A stretch of 15,111 nt of DNA from Neovahlkampfia damariscottae (GCA_016618085.1 JABLTG010000280.1:1-15111), one strand, 5' to 3'; positions 1 to 10,749 are shown, counted from the stretch's first letter. Notes: a model not told the origin generated them from the sequence alone. A program made the numbers and translations.

Positions 1-220
1 GAAGAAAAAAAAAAAGAATTAATTGAAAAACCAAAAACAAAATTGAGTCAATGGGCTGATACTGAAGATGATATAAAAATTAATACAAAAGAAAAATTAT
101 TTGAAAAAACATTTCTATCCACAGATTCAACAAGTAAATTAAATTTTTTTAAATTAATTTTTTACAAGCTCAAAATATATTTCAAGTTGATGAATCCAGA
201 GTTGAAAAAAAACCAAAAAA
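1..220. repeat. Left copy of a perfect 220-bp terminal inverted repeat
   Basis: Bases 1-220 are identical to the reverse complement of 14892-15111; I compared the two base by base. Identity stops abruptly at base 221, where the left copy has g and the right copy has the equivalent of a. The repeat includes coding sequence and a complete 35-nt intron (134-168), so identity extends over non-coding bases as well. Both copies touch the window ends exactly, so the real repeat may be longer than what is visible here. Confidence 0.97.
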
Positions 221-773
221 GATGATAGATGAAGATGACGAAAATGAAAACCTCGGAGATTTATTTGATGAAGCATTTGGAGTTGAAAAAAAACCTGAAA
301 CAAAAAGACTTGTGAATTCAACCAACAATATTTCTGGCTCAATGAAATCTCTTTATGATAGTGTCTATAAGAATAAGAATTCATCACTTCCACATAATCG
401 TTCATTCAACAGAGTAAAAAAATCAAAATATAGAAATCATAGAGAAATGAATGAAAAGTTTAAAAGTGAACAATCAACTGTAAAATCAATTTCATTTTTA
501 GTTGAAAAAACTAATGGTTATGGAAATGAAAAAGATGTCATACGTAACTCACTTTGTGAATTACCTCCAATTTTACCCATTGTTCCTACCACTGATATCC
601 CTGAAATATATTTTGATCCAGAAAGACTCAAAATGAAGGAGAGAATGAAAATGGCTTTTAGCATTAATTCAATAAAAAAAGAAAAAATAAGAATTTCTGA
701 AATTCCTGATGAAATTCCTGATAAAATTCTACGTCAATTGATTAGTTTACACATTCTTCCAAAGAAAAATTGA
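1..773 (+). CDS. Partial protein of unknown function, left member of a paralogous pair
   Basis: I do not recognise this protein. The frame is open from base 1 with no start codon, so the 5' end lies outside the window. Exon 1 is 1-133 and exon 2 is 169-773, joined over a 35-nt GT-AG intron (134-168). The splice is supported by in-frame continuation (..STDSTTQNIFQVDES..) and by the identical arrangement in the right-end paralogue. The 245 visible residues are hydrophilic: a Lys/Glu/Asp-rich stretch with two VEKKP motifs, an HNRSF motif, and a C-terminus with IPDKILRQLISL and LPKK that resembles the paralogue's IPDDILIQMIMLGLDLPK. No membrane segment or catalytic motif is visible. The stop is TGA at 771-773, with AATAAA starting about 10 bases later. 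Confidence 0.75.
201..295 (+). repeat. 14-bp direct repeats 81 bp apart at the inverted-repeat junction
   Basis: Bases 201-214 and 282-295 both read GTTGAAAAAAAACC, encoding VEKKP in the same frame. The period is 81 bp (27 codons). The first copy lies just inside the end of the inverted repeat at 220. The 27-residue segment it delimits, acidic and containing DEDDENE, has no counterpart in the right-end paralogue. This fits an in-frame gain or loss by recombination between the short repeats, which is an inference. Confidence 0.8.
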
Positions 774-876
774 TAATTTGAAAAATAAAATTTGAGATTA
801 AATTTTGATTATTTTTTGTCTATGGTGACTTTTTAACAGTCTAATGGATTTGGCCAATCACAGAAACCCAAAGAAA
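774..876 (+). promoter_or_regulatory. Intergenic spacer with CCAAT box for the LRR gene
   Basis: This 103-bp spacer separates two plus-strand genes. It contains GGCCAATCAC, with the CCAAT core at 854-858. That fits the NF-Y-type consensus RRCCAATSR, and it ends 18 bp before the ATG at 877. Its left part holds the 3' end of the upstream gene, with AATAAA at about 784-789. I see no other element. Confidence 0.6.
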
Positions 877-2152
877 ATGAAGAGAAAGCGCAGTGAAAAA
901 TATGAAAAGTAAAAAAAATGAATTAAAAACATTCAGAAAAAAAGGTACATTTTGTAAGTACTGTAGTAGGCACTACCACTTCTCAAATGATGAAACTTTT
1001 TTTCTTCACATGCTACACCATATCCCAAATGGTTTGAGTATTATTATTTTTTACTTATCAACAGGGAATTATTCAAAAGAAAAAAATAAAGAAAATCCAA
1101 TCTCAGAGTTTTATACAACTCATCCTCATTATAAATTCGAAATTCTAAGCTTTTTTTATGATTACCTAAAAACAAACAATTTTCAAAGTATTATGAATTA
1201 TTTGGGCGATAGTTTGTCAAAAAATGAAATCAAAGAAGCAGTATTATCAGAGTATTATAATAAGAAATACATTATTAATGATTTTACGATGTTATTTGAG
1301 GGAATAGAAAAATCAAAAAGTTTGGAATTTTTTTCAATTCAGGGTTTCTTTAACTACCAATCAGGTGATATTTTAGAAAAATTTGGTGAAGTTGTTTCAA
1401 AAAATGAATCAATACAACGTCTCTCTATTTTTCGTTCAAAAATTGGACCAGCCTTCACACACTTTACAAGGAATTTCAAAAATACTCACTCAATCATAGA
1501 ATTAGATTTTTCAAACATTGAAATGAATGATGAGTCAATGAAATACTTGGGAATTACTTTTCAAAAAAATAATGTTTTATTGAGCTTAAATGTGTCCAAT
1601 AATAAACTGACAAAAGATTCTGATGAACATTTGGGTGATTTATTAAAATTCAACACAACTTTAGAATATTTGGATGTTTCTTTCAATGAGTTAGGTCATT
1701 CAGATTCCCAAAAATTTATGAACGCTTTAAAGACCAATTCATCTTTAACAACTTTGAATTTACAAAATGTTGTCTTATCAAATGCTGATTTGACAATTCT
1801 GGGAGAAGCTCTGTTGGTTAACAAGTCATTGAAAAATTTGACCTATGAAATGCGTGAAAATTCTCAAGAAAGTATTGATTATTTGGCAGATTGTCTGGAA
1901 AGAAACTCAACACTTAAGAGCTTATCTACCGATTTTTATGGGAATGCTATCAGATTTGTTGATAGATTATGGTGGAATTCGTCAATCACAGCAATTCAAA
2001 CAGGAATTTATTGTCCAACTAATCGCAAGTTAATCATTAAAAACAAAAAAATTGAAAAATTGAAAATGAAAAGATACAAAGAAATATTTGAGGTGAAAAT
2101 GAAGGATATTTCTTTTTTCTTTCGCAAAAAAATGGAGAAAGATATTGAATAA
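877..2152 (+). CDS. Leucine-rich-repeat (RNI-like) protein with N-terminal C2H2-like zinc motif
   Basis: The preferred model has two exons, 877-908 and 937-2152, joined over a 28-nt intron (GTAAAA..TTCAG), giving 415 residues. Starting at ATG 877 adds a basic MKRKRSEKYEKKK leader and places the start 18 bp after a CCAAT box. The alternative is an unspliced start at ATG 902, inside that intron. Residues 17-39 contain C-x2-C-x14-H-x3-H, a C2H2-like zinc-binding arrangement. Roughly residues 190-360 hold about five leucine-rich repeats of some 28 residues, with LxxLDxSxN-type cores (LDFSNIEMN, LNVSNNKLT, LDVSFNELG, LNLQNVVLS), as in the ribonuclease-inhibitor-like class. The C-terminus is Lys-rich. 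LRR proteins of this type are generally binding scaffolds; the partner is unknown. The stop TAA lies within AATAAA. Confidence 0.85.
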
Positions 2153-2196
2153 ATTTACTTTTTTTAGTGTACAAGTTTTGGATGTTGCAATAAGAT

Positions 2197-2548
2197 TTAC
2201 TTTGGTCTTTCATCACCAGAATAAATGATGTTGTGAACTGAAAAAGTATCATCAATGATTTGTTTTTCATTATATCGAGCATTCATTTGAACCAAATTAA
2301 TTCTGCATGAGACATCAACATATCATCATCAATAACATTACGCTTCCAAAAAATTTCTCTCAATTCCGATTCACAACCAATGGAATGAATACCAGACCTT
2401 CTTATACCAGCAACCTTTGGTTGATCCAACTTGTTTTTATAGCTCTTTGCAAATATAGTCTGAAATGAATTTCTGTCAAACAAACAAAATTCAATTGTCC
2501 TTGCTTTTTTATTCAATCTTTGTTTATTCACACCTTTGTAAGAAACAT
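2197..2548 (-). CDS. Small hypothetical protein, frame broken at a homopolymer
   Basis: I do not recognise this protein. The minus strand has a convincing but interrupted coding signal. The best model starts at ATG 2548 with exons 2532-2548, 2342-2499 and 2197-2302, and introns of 32 nt (2500-2531) and 39 nt (2303-2341, GTAATG..GCAG). The exon lengths sum to one base short of a multiple of three. If the six-base A run at 2348-2353 (T on the coding strand) represented seven bases, the frame would continue from ..ESELREIF into ..AINLVQMNARYNEKQ..SGDERPK and stop at 2197-2199, giving about 93 residues. As it stands, the frame hits a TGA at 2283-2285. The gene lies tail-to-tail with the LRR gene (44 bp) and head-to-head with EF-Tu. 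The first intron and start are weak; the central exon is firmer. Confidence 0.45.
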
Positions 2549-2661
2549 AACTTTAATTTTGTTCAACCTTTTCTTTGTTCGAATTGAGAAAAAAAAAATT
2601 ATTGGTTAAATAATTCTCCGAAACCAGTTTTCATTGGTTGTTGCTTTCCTTCAAAAAAAAC
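2549..2661. promoter_or_regulatory. Divergent promoter region with two CCAAT boxes
   Basis: This 113-bp gap lies between the minus-strand gene ending here and EF-Tu. Both CCAAT boxes are on the minus strand: AACCAATAA (core 2601-2605) and CAACCAATGA (core 2633-2637). The second ends 24 bp before the EF-Tu ATG. A homopolymer A run lies at about 2589-2598. Confidence 0.55.
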
Positions 2662-4100
2662 ATGTTCAAAAAATCAACTGTATTTGGTAAGCAAAATAAT
2701 TGAATTAACCTCAGTGAAAACAATTTCAAAATTTAATAATACATCAAAATTTAGTGGAAATTTTTCTCCTTCCATTCAAACACAAACTTTAAAAAGAAGA
2801 TACGCAAAAGAAAAATTCAACAGAACAAAACCTCATTTGAATATTGGTACAATTGGTCACGTAGATCATGGAAAAACTACTTTAACAGCGGCAATTACAA
2901 AAGTAAAAAAAAAAAAAAAAAATTAAATTTCTTTGTTAGGTTTTGAGTGAACAAAATGATGAAATTGCAATAAAAGCTTATGATGAAATTGATAAAGCTC
3001 CAGAAGAAAAACAACGTGGTATTACTATTTCAACTTCACATATTGAATATGAAACACCAAATCGTCATTATGCTCATATTGATTGTCCTGGACATGCTGA
3101 TTATGTAAAAAACATGATTACTGGAGCAGCTCAAATGGATGGTGGTATTTTAGTTATTTCAGCAGATGATGGTCCTATGTTACAAACAAAAGAACATCTT
3201 TTACTTTGTAAACAAATTGGTGTCAAAAACATCGTAGTATTTTTAAACAAAGTTGATAAAGTTGATGACCCAGATATGGTTGAACTTGTTGAATCAGAAG
3301 TACGTGATTTATTAACAGAACAAGGATTTGATGGAGAAAATACATCAATCATCAAAGGAAGTGCTTTACTTGCATTAAAAGGTGAAAATGATGAAATGGG
3401 AAAAAATGCAGTTCTTCAATTAATGGAAGCATGTGATAAAGATATTATTGAACCAGAACGTCATGAAAAAAAACCATTTATTATGCCTGTTGAATCAGTT
3501 TATACAATTTCAGGTCGTGGTACTGTAGTAACAGGAAAAGTACAACAAGGAACAATCAAAGCAAATCAAGAAATAGAAATTGTTGGTTATGGATCTGCTC
3601 CTGTCAAAACACAAGCATCTTCAATTGAAATGTTTAAAAAAATTGTTGATAAAGGTATTGCTGGAGATAATTTAGGTATTCTTCTTAAAGGTATTCCAAA
3701 AGATGCTGTCAAAAGAGGTCAACTTTTATCTGCTCCAAAAACACTTCAATTATGTCAATCATTTTTAGCTGAAGTTTATGTTTTATCAAAAGAAGAAGGT
3801 GGAAGACATACTCCATTCTTTGATGGTTTTCAACCACAATTCTTTTTCCTTACAGCTGATTTAACTGGAACTGTTGAAATTGTACCAACTGAAGAAGAAG
3901 CAAAAGAAAAGAAAAAACAAATGGCAATGCCTGGTGATAGAAAACAATTTAGAATAACTTTAAGAGCACCTATGCCACTTGTATTAGATATGCCATTCGC
4001 TATGAGAGAAGGTGGTACAACAATTGGAGCTGGAAGAGTAGTTGAAATGACACCATTCTCTGCTACTGGTGCTCCAAAAGGTGGTGGAAAGAAAAAATAA
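2662..4100 (+). CDS. TUFM: Elongation factor Tu, mitochondrial (nuclear-encoded)
   Basis: This GTPase delivers aminoacyl-tRNA to the ribosome, here the mitochondrial one. Three exons (2662-2686, 2715-2902, 2940-4100) encode 457 residues. The introns are 28 nt (2687-2714) and 37 nt (2903-2939, largely an A run). Visible motifs are G1 GHVDHGKT at residues 56-63, the switch I motif RGITIS near 97-102, DCPGH at 119-123, NKVD, and GSALLAL in place of the usual GSALKAL. Domains 2 and 3 follow, with GRGTVVTG and a C-terminal [13 protein letters not shown]. The roughly 48 residues before domain 1 are rich in Ser, Thr, Lys and Asn with almost no acidic residues, as expected for a mitochondrial presequence. 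The tail [10 protein letters not shown] and a Lys-rich insert ([10 protein letters not shown]) in domain 3 look lineage-specific. The introns argue against bacterial contamination. The stop TAA lies within AATAAA. Confidence 0.97.
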
Positions 4101-4128
4101 AATTTTTAAATTACAATAACAAATAAAA

Positions 4129-6456
4129 TCAATTTTTTTGATTAAAATTTGACATCAATTCTTGTAACATTTTTTTAGTTTCATTTTGTTCTTGTTTCAT
4201 TTTTATCATTTCTTCATCAAATTTTTGTTTCAAATTTTCATTTTCAAGTTTCAAATCTTCTACGAAAGTTGATAGATTTTTGATTTCTTCTTGTTGTTCA
4301 AATACTGTTTCTTTGATTGATTCTACATCTAAATTTGATAAAAAAGTTTCTTTTTGAACTTTTAACACATTCATGCTCACTGATTTTTTGATTTTCTGAA
4401 TTGAAGATAATGAGATATTATTTTTGTTATCTTACTTGATCACAAACAGTAAAAGGTAATCCTCCAATATTGTATTCTTGACAGAATTGTCCAATCTCTA
4501 AAGCATTTTCGTCTGTTACTAAAGTAGCCAATTTATTGGATGATATATCTTTAAGTTTATTCATCACCATCATGTCACTAATACAAATTAAATTCATGAT
4601 AGTTTGGTATTCACTTGGAAATTGTACACTCTCTGAATACATAAATTGCAAAATTAAATTCAAAATTTCTGATGAAACATCAATAGAAATTTCGTCAACT
4701 TTTGAGTCTGAAAATTCACTTGAAAATAAAGCCTTGAAATAATCTGATGATGAGTACAATATTAAACGATGTGCATGAAATTTAACATCATCTGATGTTG
4801 TTAACACTACATCTGAGTATAACTTTAAGTTAAAAGTTGAATAAATGTGATCAAATAAAGAATTCATTGATGTCAAATTCAAAGTAGTTTGAGGTACATT
4901 GAAGTTATTTTTCATTTTGGATAATGTTTGTTCATTTCTCTCATTAAGCTTTAAACTTTTAAATTTTTTTTTTTCGAAATTTGTAAAGATGAAATTTAAT
5001 GTTAAATTCACACCTACTTCAACATTCTTTTCTTCACATAAATTTGATATCAAAACAACATTTTCATTTGTTATAACATTTTTCAATTCATTAATATAAA
5101 TTTTCTTCAGATTTTGTAAATTAAAAGCATCTGAGTAATGAATCATTTCAACAACTTGTTCATAATTTTTGATTGGTTCAATTTTACTGGTATATAAAAA
5201 ATAAATTATATCTTTGAATATTGAATATGAAATACCAGGTAATTCAACTTTTTTTTCATTCTCCATTAATTTTGTCAACACAGAACTTTGTGAAACAATG
5301 CATTTGTGAACTTTAAATTCAATATCACTAATAATGAATGAAACATCACTAAAAAGACCTGATTCTTGTAAATCAATCAATTGAGATATATCAGGTTGAT
5401 CAAAATTAAAATCATATAAATCATTTTGATATCCATTTTTTGTTTTACCTCCAAAAACAGTCAAAGAATCACCTCTTTTGATCCATCGTGCACCATAAAC
5501 ACCTTGAGGAACATCACCCACTAAATCTATCCTCATCCAAGTCCAATTATTTGGATTCAATGCATACATGTCATTTAAAAATCCAGATTCATCTCCATAT
5601 TTTCCACCAAAGATAATCATCAAATCATTCTTTAAAATTGAACAATGTAATGATCTACCAGATGGAATATCACCTTTAGTTTCAATTGAATTCCATTTAT
5701 ATTGTTCATTCGCCAAAGTAAGTTCATAAACATCATTGAAAAATGTTTTTGAAACTGATTCAGTTCCACCAAACACAATCATTGAATCTTTGTATAAAAT
5801 CGAAGAATGTTGATGTCTTGATGTAGGAAGTGTACTTCCAGTTGTATTTATTGTGAACCAAGTATAAGTTGAAAAATCAAAAACATGAGCATCACATAAT
5901 GATCTTGAGTTTGAATCAATACCACCAAAAATTATCATTTTGTTATTATACACTAAAAGGTAAAAAAAAAACTTTTTTTTTTCAAACATATGGCAGAATG
6001 ATGTCCTCTTGCAGGTGGACTACCTAAAACAGTTGGTTTTATCCATTCCATTTTATTCATGTTTAATAAATACATCTGTCTTGATTGTTTGCCATTAATT
6101 CTACCACCATATATCACTAAAAACTCTTTATAACTTATTGTTGTGTGATTTCTTATTGGAAAATTAAAATCTGAGGAAAACCTAGTTAAAAATTTTTTGT
6201 TTTTACCTTTAGTTCTCGTTCTTGTCCATTGACAGTTTTTGTAATCATATTTTACAATATAACCAACTTCTTTGATATCTTTTCCACCTAATAAAATCAG
6301 TTTATCTTTTGTGGAGTAAGTCAAAGAGTGTCCAGTTCTTGCTGATGGTTTTTTTGATGCTACAGTTCGTAAATGTGACTTTACAACATAATTTTTCACA
6401 TCTAATTCTTCAATCTCTTCTACACTTTCTTTTTTTTGAAATAATTTTTTGAACAT
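4129..6456 (-). CDS. Kelch/BTB-BACK/BTB protein, LZTR1-like, with C-terminal coiled coil
   Basis: Four exons (6207-6456, 5988-6170, 4436-5952, 4129-4395) give 738 residues. The introns are 36 nt (6171-6206, in frame), 35 nt (5953-5987, donor GTTTGA) and 40 nt (4396-4435). Residues about 30-330 carry kelch repeats with paired glycines (LILLGG, LVIYGG, MIIFGG, MIVFGG, LTVFGG) forming a beta-propeller. BTB 1 is at about 343-440 (LFSDVSFIISDIEFKVH), followed by a BACK-like region. BTB 2 is at about 522-620 (LYSDVVLTTSDDVKFHAHR). Residues 661-735 form a charged heptad-like coiled coil added by the last exon. The kelch-BTB-BACK-BTB order is that of LZTR1, a CUL3 ubiquitin-ligase adaptor that targets Ras-family GTPases; orthology and target are inferred. 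The start is ATG 6456, with CCAAT 27 bp upstream. The stop is 28 bp from the EF-Tu stop. Confidence 0.88.
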
Positions 6457-6592
6457 CACCTCTCCAACTGATTTTCGAAAAAACCAATCAAATTGTTCAA
6501 GAAACCGAAAATAGAAGGTTTATGTGCCAAATTTGAAGAATGATCATTTTGGAATTTTCAAAAAACATTTCTTGCTGTAAAATGGATAGTTT
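6457..6592 (-). promoter_or_regulatory. Promoter of the kelch/BTB gene and 3' region of the MED12-like gene
   Basis: This 136-bp spacer contains AACCAATCAA on the plus strand (CCAAT 6483-6487), 27 bp upstream of the kelch/BTB start. The half nearer 6592 holds the 3' end of the MED12-like gene. I see nothing else in it. Confidence 0.5.
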
Positions 6593-9500
6593 TTATTTTT
6601 CAAATTTTTGTTTTTTTGTTTCACTTTCAAAAAATAATAGTTTTCTTTTTTTGATAGTTGTGGGAGTGTATTGATAAGGTGTAACTTTTCCATGAGAAGA
6701 TGAACAATTTTGACAATGAGCTGTAAAGTCTTCAATTATATCCCAACCTTTTTTAATTCCATTATCGTTCATTACAATTTTTTTTAATTCATATTTTTTT
6801 TCGTTATCCAATTTACGAAAAATTTGAGTGAAGATTTTGTGCATCAAATTATTGAATGAGTCATAATTGGTCCATTTACAATACAACAAATTTCTTAATG
6901 GTTCAAAAATTGAGCTTGAAATAATTTTTAAATTTGTAGTTACATCATTGTAAATAGTCAACAAATCAATCAATTTTTTTCTATTCTCTTCAAATTCTAT
7001 TGAATCTTTGATGATTGAATGAACTTTTGAAAAATGTATCAAATTATTCAATTCTGGTATCATCATTTTACAAATAGCTTCCAATAGTTTATGATCACGT
7101 TTTGAATTCATCAATGAATAACAAATAGTTTTGATTTTGACTAAATTTTGTGTTGAATAATTAGCAAATAATTTTGATAATTCAGACACAAATTTTTCCT
7201 TTACAATTTTTTGACTTGAGATTAAATGAGTATACGCAATTAAATTCTTTTCATTTTTACTTTTGATATCAAAACTTGGTTTTATTAATTTTGAAAGGAT
7301 TTCATTTTCATTGGACAAAATATTATTCTTCAAATAAACTTCTTCAAATGTAAATGAATTCAGCCAGGAATTCCAAATTGAAGTATTTCTTGTTAAATAC
7401 TTGATAAAATCCAAGATAGAAAAAGTATCAATATCTGGTGGAACTTCATTCATATTTGATCTCTTGTACAATGATTTCAAAAAACTTTTAAAACTTTTTT
7501 CTTTTTGAATTTCTGGTAAATTTTGTAATTCTTTTAAACAATTTTTTAAAATTTCAGGTTGACAAGCTATTTTTTCAAAAATTGTCTTTTCAAAGAAAAT
7601 GTCTTCCAAAACTTTGATCATTTTTTCAGAAATATCAAAAGGGACTGCCTCTTTTTGATCAACAAATTCAACAATTTTTTTTACAATTCTTGGAATGAAT
7701 TTTCCATTGTAATTCAATTTTTCTTTGTTTTTTTGATCAATTAAGATTGATTCAATAAATGTGAAATGTTTATCAAATGAAGAAAATTGATTGGTTCTTA
7801 ATTCACGATTTAAATTTTTGAATGTGTTTTCTAAAATATTTTCAATTAAATTTTCTGATGATATAATTCCTTTTGAAACACAAACAACTAAAAATTTGGT
7901 GAAACCAATTGAATCCAATTCATTCAAAAAGTTTGATTGAATATAATTTGAAATAGCATCTGAGATATCAGACATTGTTAAAAATCCAGAGGAGTATAAC
8001 TCTCTCATTAAAGTGACATACAAAATTGCTGAATATTCATTTGTTTTGACCAAAGAAATGAATTTTTGAATTGAAAATTTGAATATCAAAACAGCATCTG
8101 TATTCTTCTTTAAATTTTTGATTTCTTTCAAACTTTCAACAACCTTTTTTAAATCATTCAAATTTTCTATTTTTTCAATTGTTTCTTTGATATTATCACC
8201 TAACTCTCTGTCAAATGAACTTGAAATTCTTTTGGTATTTGGGATATTCTTTATACCTTGAAGGAAAAAACTTAATGCAGAAAACTCTTTTTGAAGATGC
8301 TCAAAATTGATTATATTTGGATATTCAGCATTTAATCGTTTCATAAAATCTTCAATTAACCTATGATGCTCTTTTGATGAATTTGAACATTTTTTGATTA
8401 TTAAATAAGAAACATCATCAATCATGTTTAAACAAAGCAATACATCCTTTAAAGATACCAAAATAGAAACAAAAAATGATGAGAACTCGTTTGAATTTTC
8501 GATTTTTTTTTTCAAAATATCAATCAATGTAATGTAATCTCCTACATATTTCAAAATGAAAAAAAATCTTTCCCATTGAGTTTCATCAATATCTTTAGAA
8601 TTTAATTCAACTAAAATTCTTTCAATTGAGGTATAAATTTGATACAAATTACTTGAATCCAAAAAATTTTTTAAGTATTGATTAAAATTTTCATTTGGAT
8701 TGACCATATAACTACGGATTGATTTTTTTAATTGTACAATGATTTCATAATCTTTAACATGATACAAGTCTTCAATTGATGAATTTTCATTTCTTCTTTT
8801 CATTGGTCCGTATAAGATATTTCTTCTGAAATTAACTGAATTTGAATTTGATCTCTTTTCAAATAAATTTTCAATAAATTTCAAATGATCTGATAAAATA
8901 CCAATCGAATAAACATCATTTAAATATTTTTCAAATGAAAAAGCTTTAACTCTAATCAGTTCTGTGAATAGAAATTTCAATCCATCAAACTCTTCTTTTA
9001 ACGTGATGAACCGGAGTTTATTCTTTAAAAATTCAAATAATATTTGTTGGAGTGGATATTCCTGAAATGAATTTAGTCTCATTTTATGATTACCTTTTGT
9101 GTTTTTTTCTTAATCAAATTTGAAAGTTTTTCACAAAGAGTAGACGCTAAATAGTGTCGGTTTTTCGAATATCTTTGTTTTGTATAAGCCCATTCACAAA
9201 TAATATGCACTCCATCCAAATTCTGAAAATTAAATTTTTGTTAAAGTTATCTTACAGTGACGGAAGGAAAGATTTGTGTGAAAGTTTTCTCAAAATTTCC
9301 GTGTTCATAAAATGAATCTAAATTATGTACATGAGTAGGTACATCAAACATTATGTTCAAAAATTCAACATTTTCTTCTAAAAGAACTTGTTTCTAAAAT
9401 GGTTAAAAAATTTTTTTCAAACTAAGTTCATTTCATTTAAAATTGATTTTAGAAAAATTGTTATCCGAGGTGAATTCTTCATCAAAATCCATGTACTTTC

Positions 9501-10749
9501 TGTCAATAATTGTAATTCAATTTCATTTCGACATTTCTTAAGAAAATTTGTTAAAAAAAAAAAAAGTTATACTAAACTCAATTGTTTTGAGATTAAATAA
9601 TGAATTTCATGCATTTCAACTTCAGATGGTTTATAAAATAAACCTTCAACTATCCATAAACCATCATCATTTAAATTTATTGAAACACCTAAACTTTCTT
9701 TAATCTTTGTTAAAATCCAATTTTCAAATAAATTATCATCAAGAATTCTTTCTTCAAGGCATCCTTTTTGCAACATTAATAAGTAATTCAATTTCTCTTT
9801 TGTACAATTTTTTAAATCACTAAGCCCGCTGATCATCATATTTGTCCATTTTTCACTCAAATTTGGGTTCTAAAAACATTTAAAAAAAAAATTCAAACTT
9901 TGTCTCTTTCGGACACATACTGATTTAAACACATCAATTTTATCAACCATATTGCCCTGGAAATGGTTATTTGTTTTTCAAAAAGTATGTCCAACAAATT
10001 TTCAACTCTAAATCTGTTCAGGTAAAGAATAAGTACTTTTAAAAAAATATAAATTACCCATGAGGAATTGACTGAGAACCTAATTCTTTTAAAGTTCTTT
10101 TATTATCAGCAAAGTTATCAAGCCATTTATCTTTATCTAATTTTGAACTCCTTCCTGGAAAACCATTAACTTTTGAATCAGAACATTGAACAGTTCTAAT
10201 TGCTCCTTCATATTGTTTTTGAATTTCCTTTTTGAAAAAGTTGAAAAAAAAATGAATTGTTTACTTCTCTTGTTTTGGTAGTAGTATAACTTTTCCAATT
10301 TTCACGAATGGCGTCAGTATTGTCTTCAAAATTTTTCCAAAATTTTTGATACTCTGGAGGGTTAAAAGGAGCCAAAAATGTTCCATAAGAACTTCTCTAT
10401 AAATTAAAAATTAAAATAAAAAAATTTGTTTTTGTTACCTCAAAGACTTCTCTGTATCCTTTTTCAGCGTAATCTGCGGTGAATTTATATTCTTCAGGTT
10501 TTTCTGATTCTTTTTCATAATAAGTGTCTACATCTGGGTATTTTAAACTTTCACTTAGTTTTTCAGCGCCAATTTCTTGACTATTTGGAGATTTTACGCT
10601 TGGTGTACTTGATTTATGATTAAAAATAAAAAAATATTATTTTACATTGGTGAATGTCGATATGGAGAAGGTGTTCTTGTATTGAGACTTTGGAAAGGTG
10701 AAATACTTTTCTGTTTATTAGATTGACTCACTCCATTTCCTTGACGCAT
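6593..10749 (-). CDS. MED12: Mediator complex subunit 12-like protein
   Basis: MED12 belongs to the Mediator kinase module, where it activates CDK8/cyclin C and controls RNA polymerase II transcription in the nucleus. I spliced ten exons: 10646-10749, 10439-10607, 10265-10396, 10058-10227, 9899-10013, 9573-9869, 9423-9536, 9256-9393, 9094-9222 and 6593-9061. They make 3837 nt, or 1278 residues, and the phases close. The nine introns are 29-44 nt. MED12 signatures are IPHGFRVENLLDILFEKQ and ISRAIWLIK (about residues 190-220), matching the family's PHG..LL..L....P..RA.WFI segment, and IICEWAYTKQRYSKNRHYLA (about 418-437), matching the family's CEWA motif. FTELIRVKAFSFEKYL and RRNILYGP (about 536-542) correspond to the family's R-x-F-S-x-x-x-Y and RN-x-x-LYG elements. 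The long C-terminal exon is helical and poorly conserved. I see no Gln-rich tail like that of animal MED12. The start is ATG 10749, 22 bp from a CCAAT box. Confidence 0.9.

Noticed and set aside
2905-2922. Long A run as a processed-transcript or retroposon poly(A) tail
   Set aside because: It lies inside an EF-Tu intron between exact GT and AG sites, with no target-site duplication.
2684-2926. Separate short gene encoding the EF-Tu N-terminus
   Set aside because: It is exon 2 read through into the intron; splicing 2903-2939 joins it to the main EF-Tu exon in frame.
2662-4100. Bacterial contamination or endosymbiont DNA because of EF-Tu
   Set aside because: The gene has two GT-AG introns and an N-terminal presequence and is embedded among intron-bearing eukaryotic genes with the same base composition.
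9567-9860. Independent small gene on the minus strand
   Set aside because: It is exon 6 of the MED12-like gene read into its flanking intron; phases with the neighbouring exons agree.
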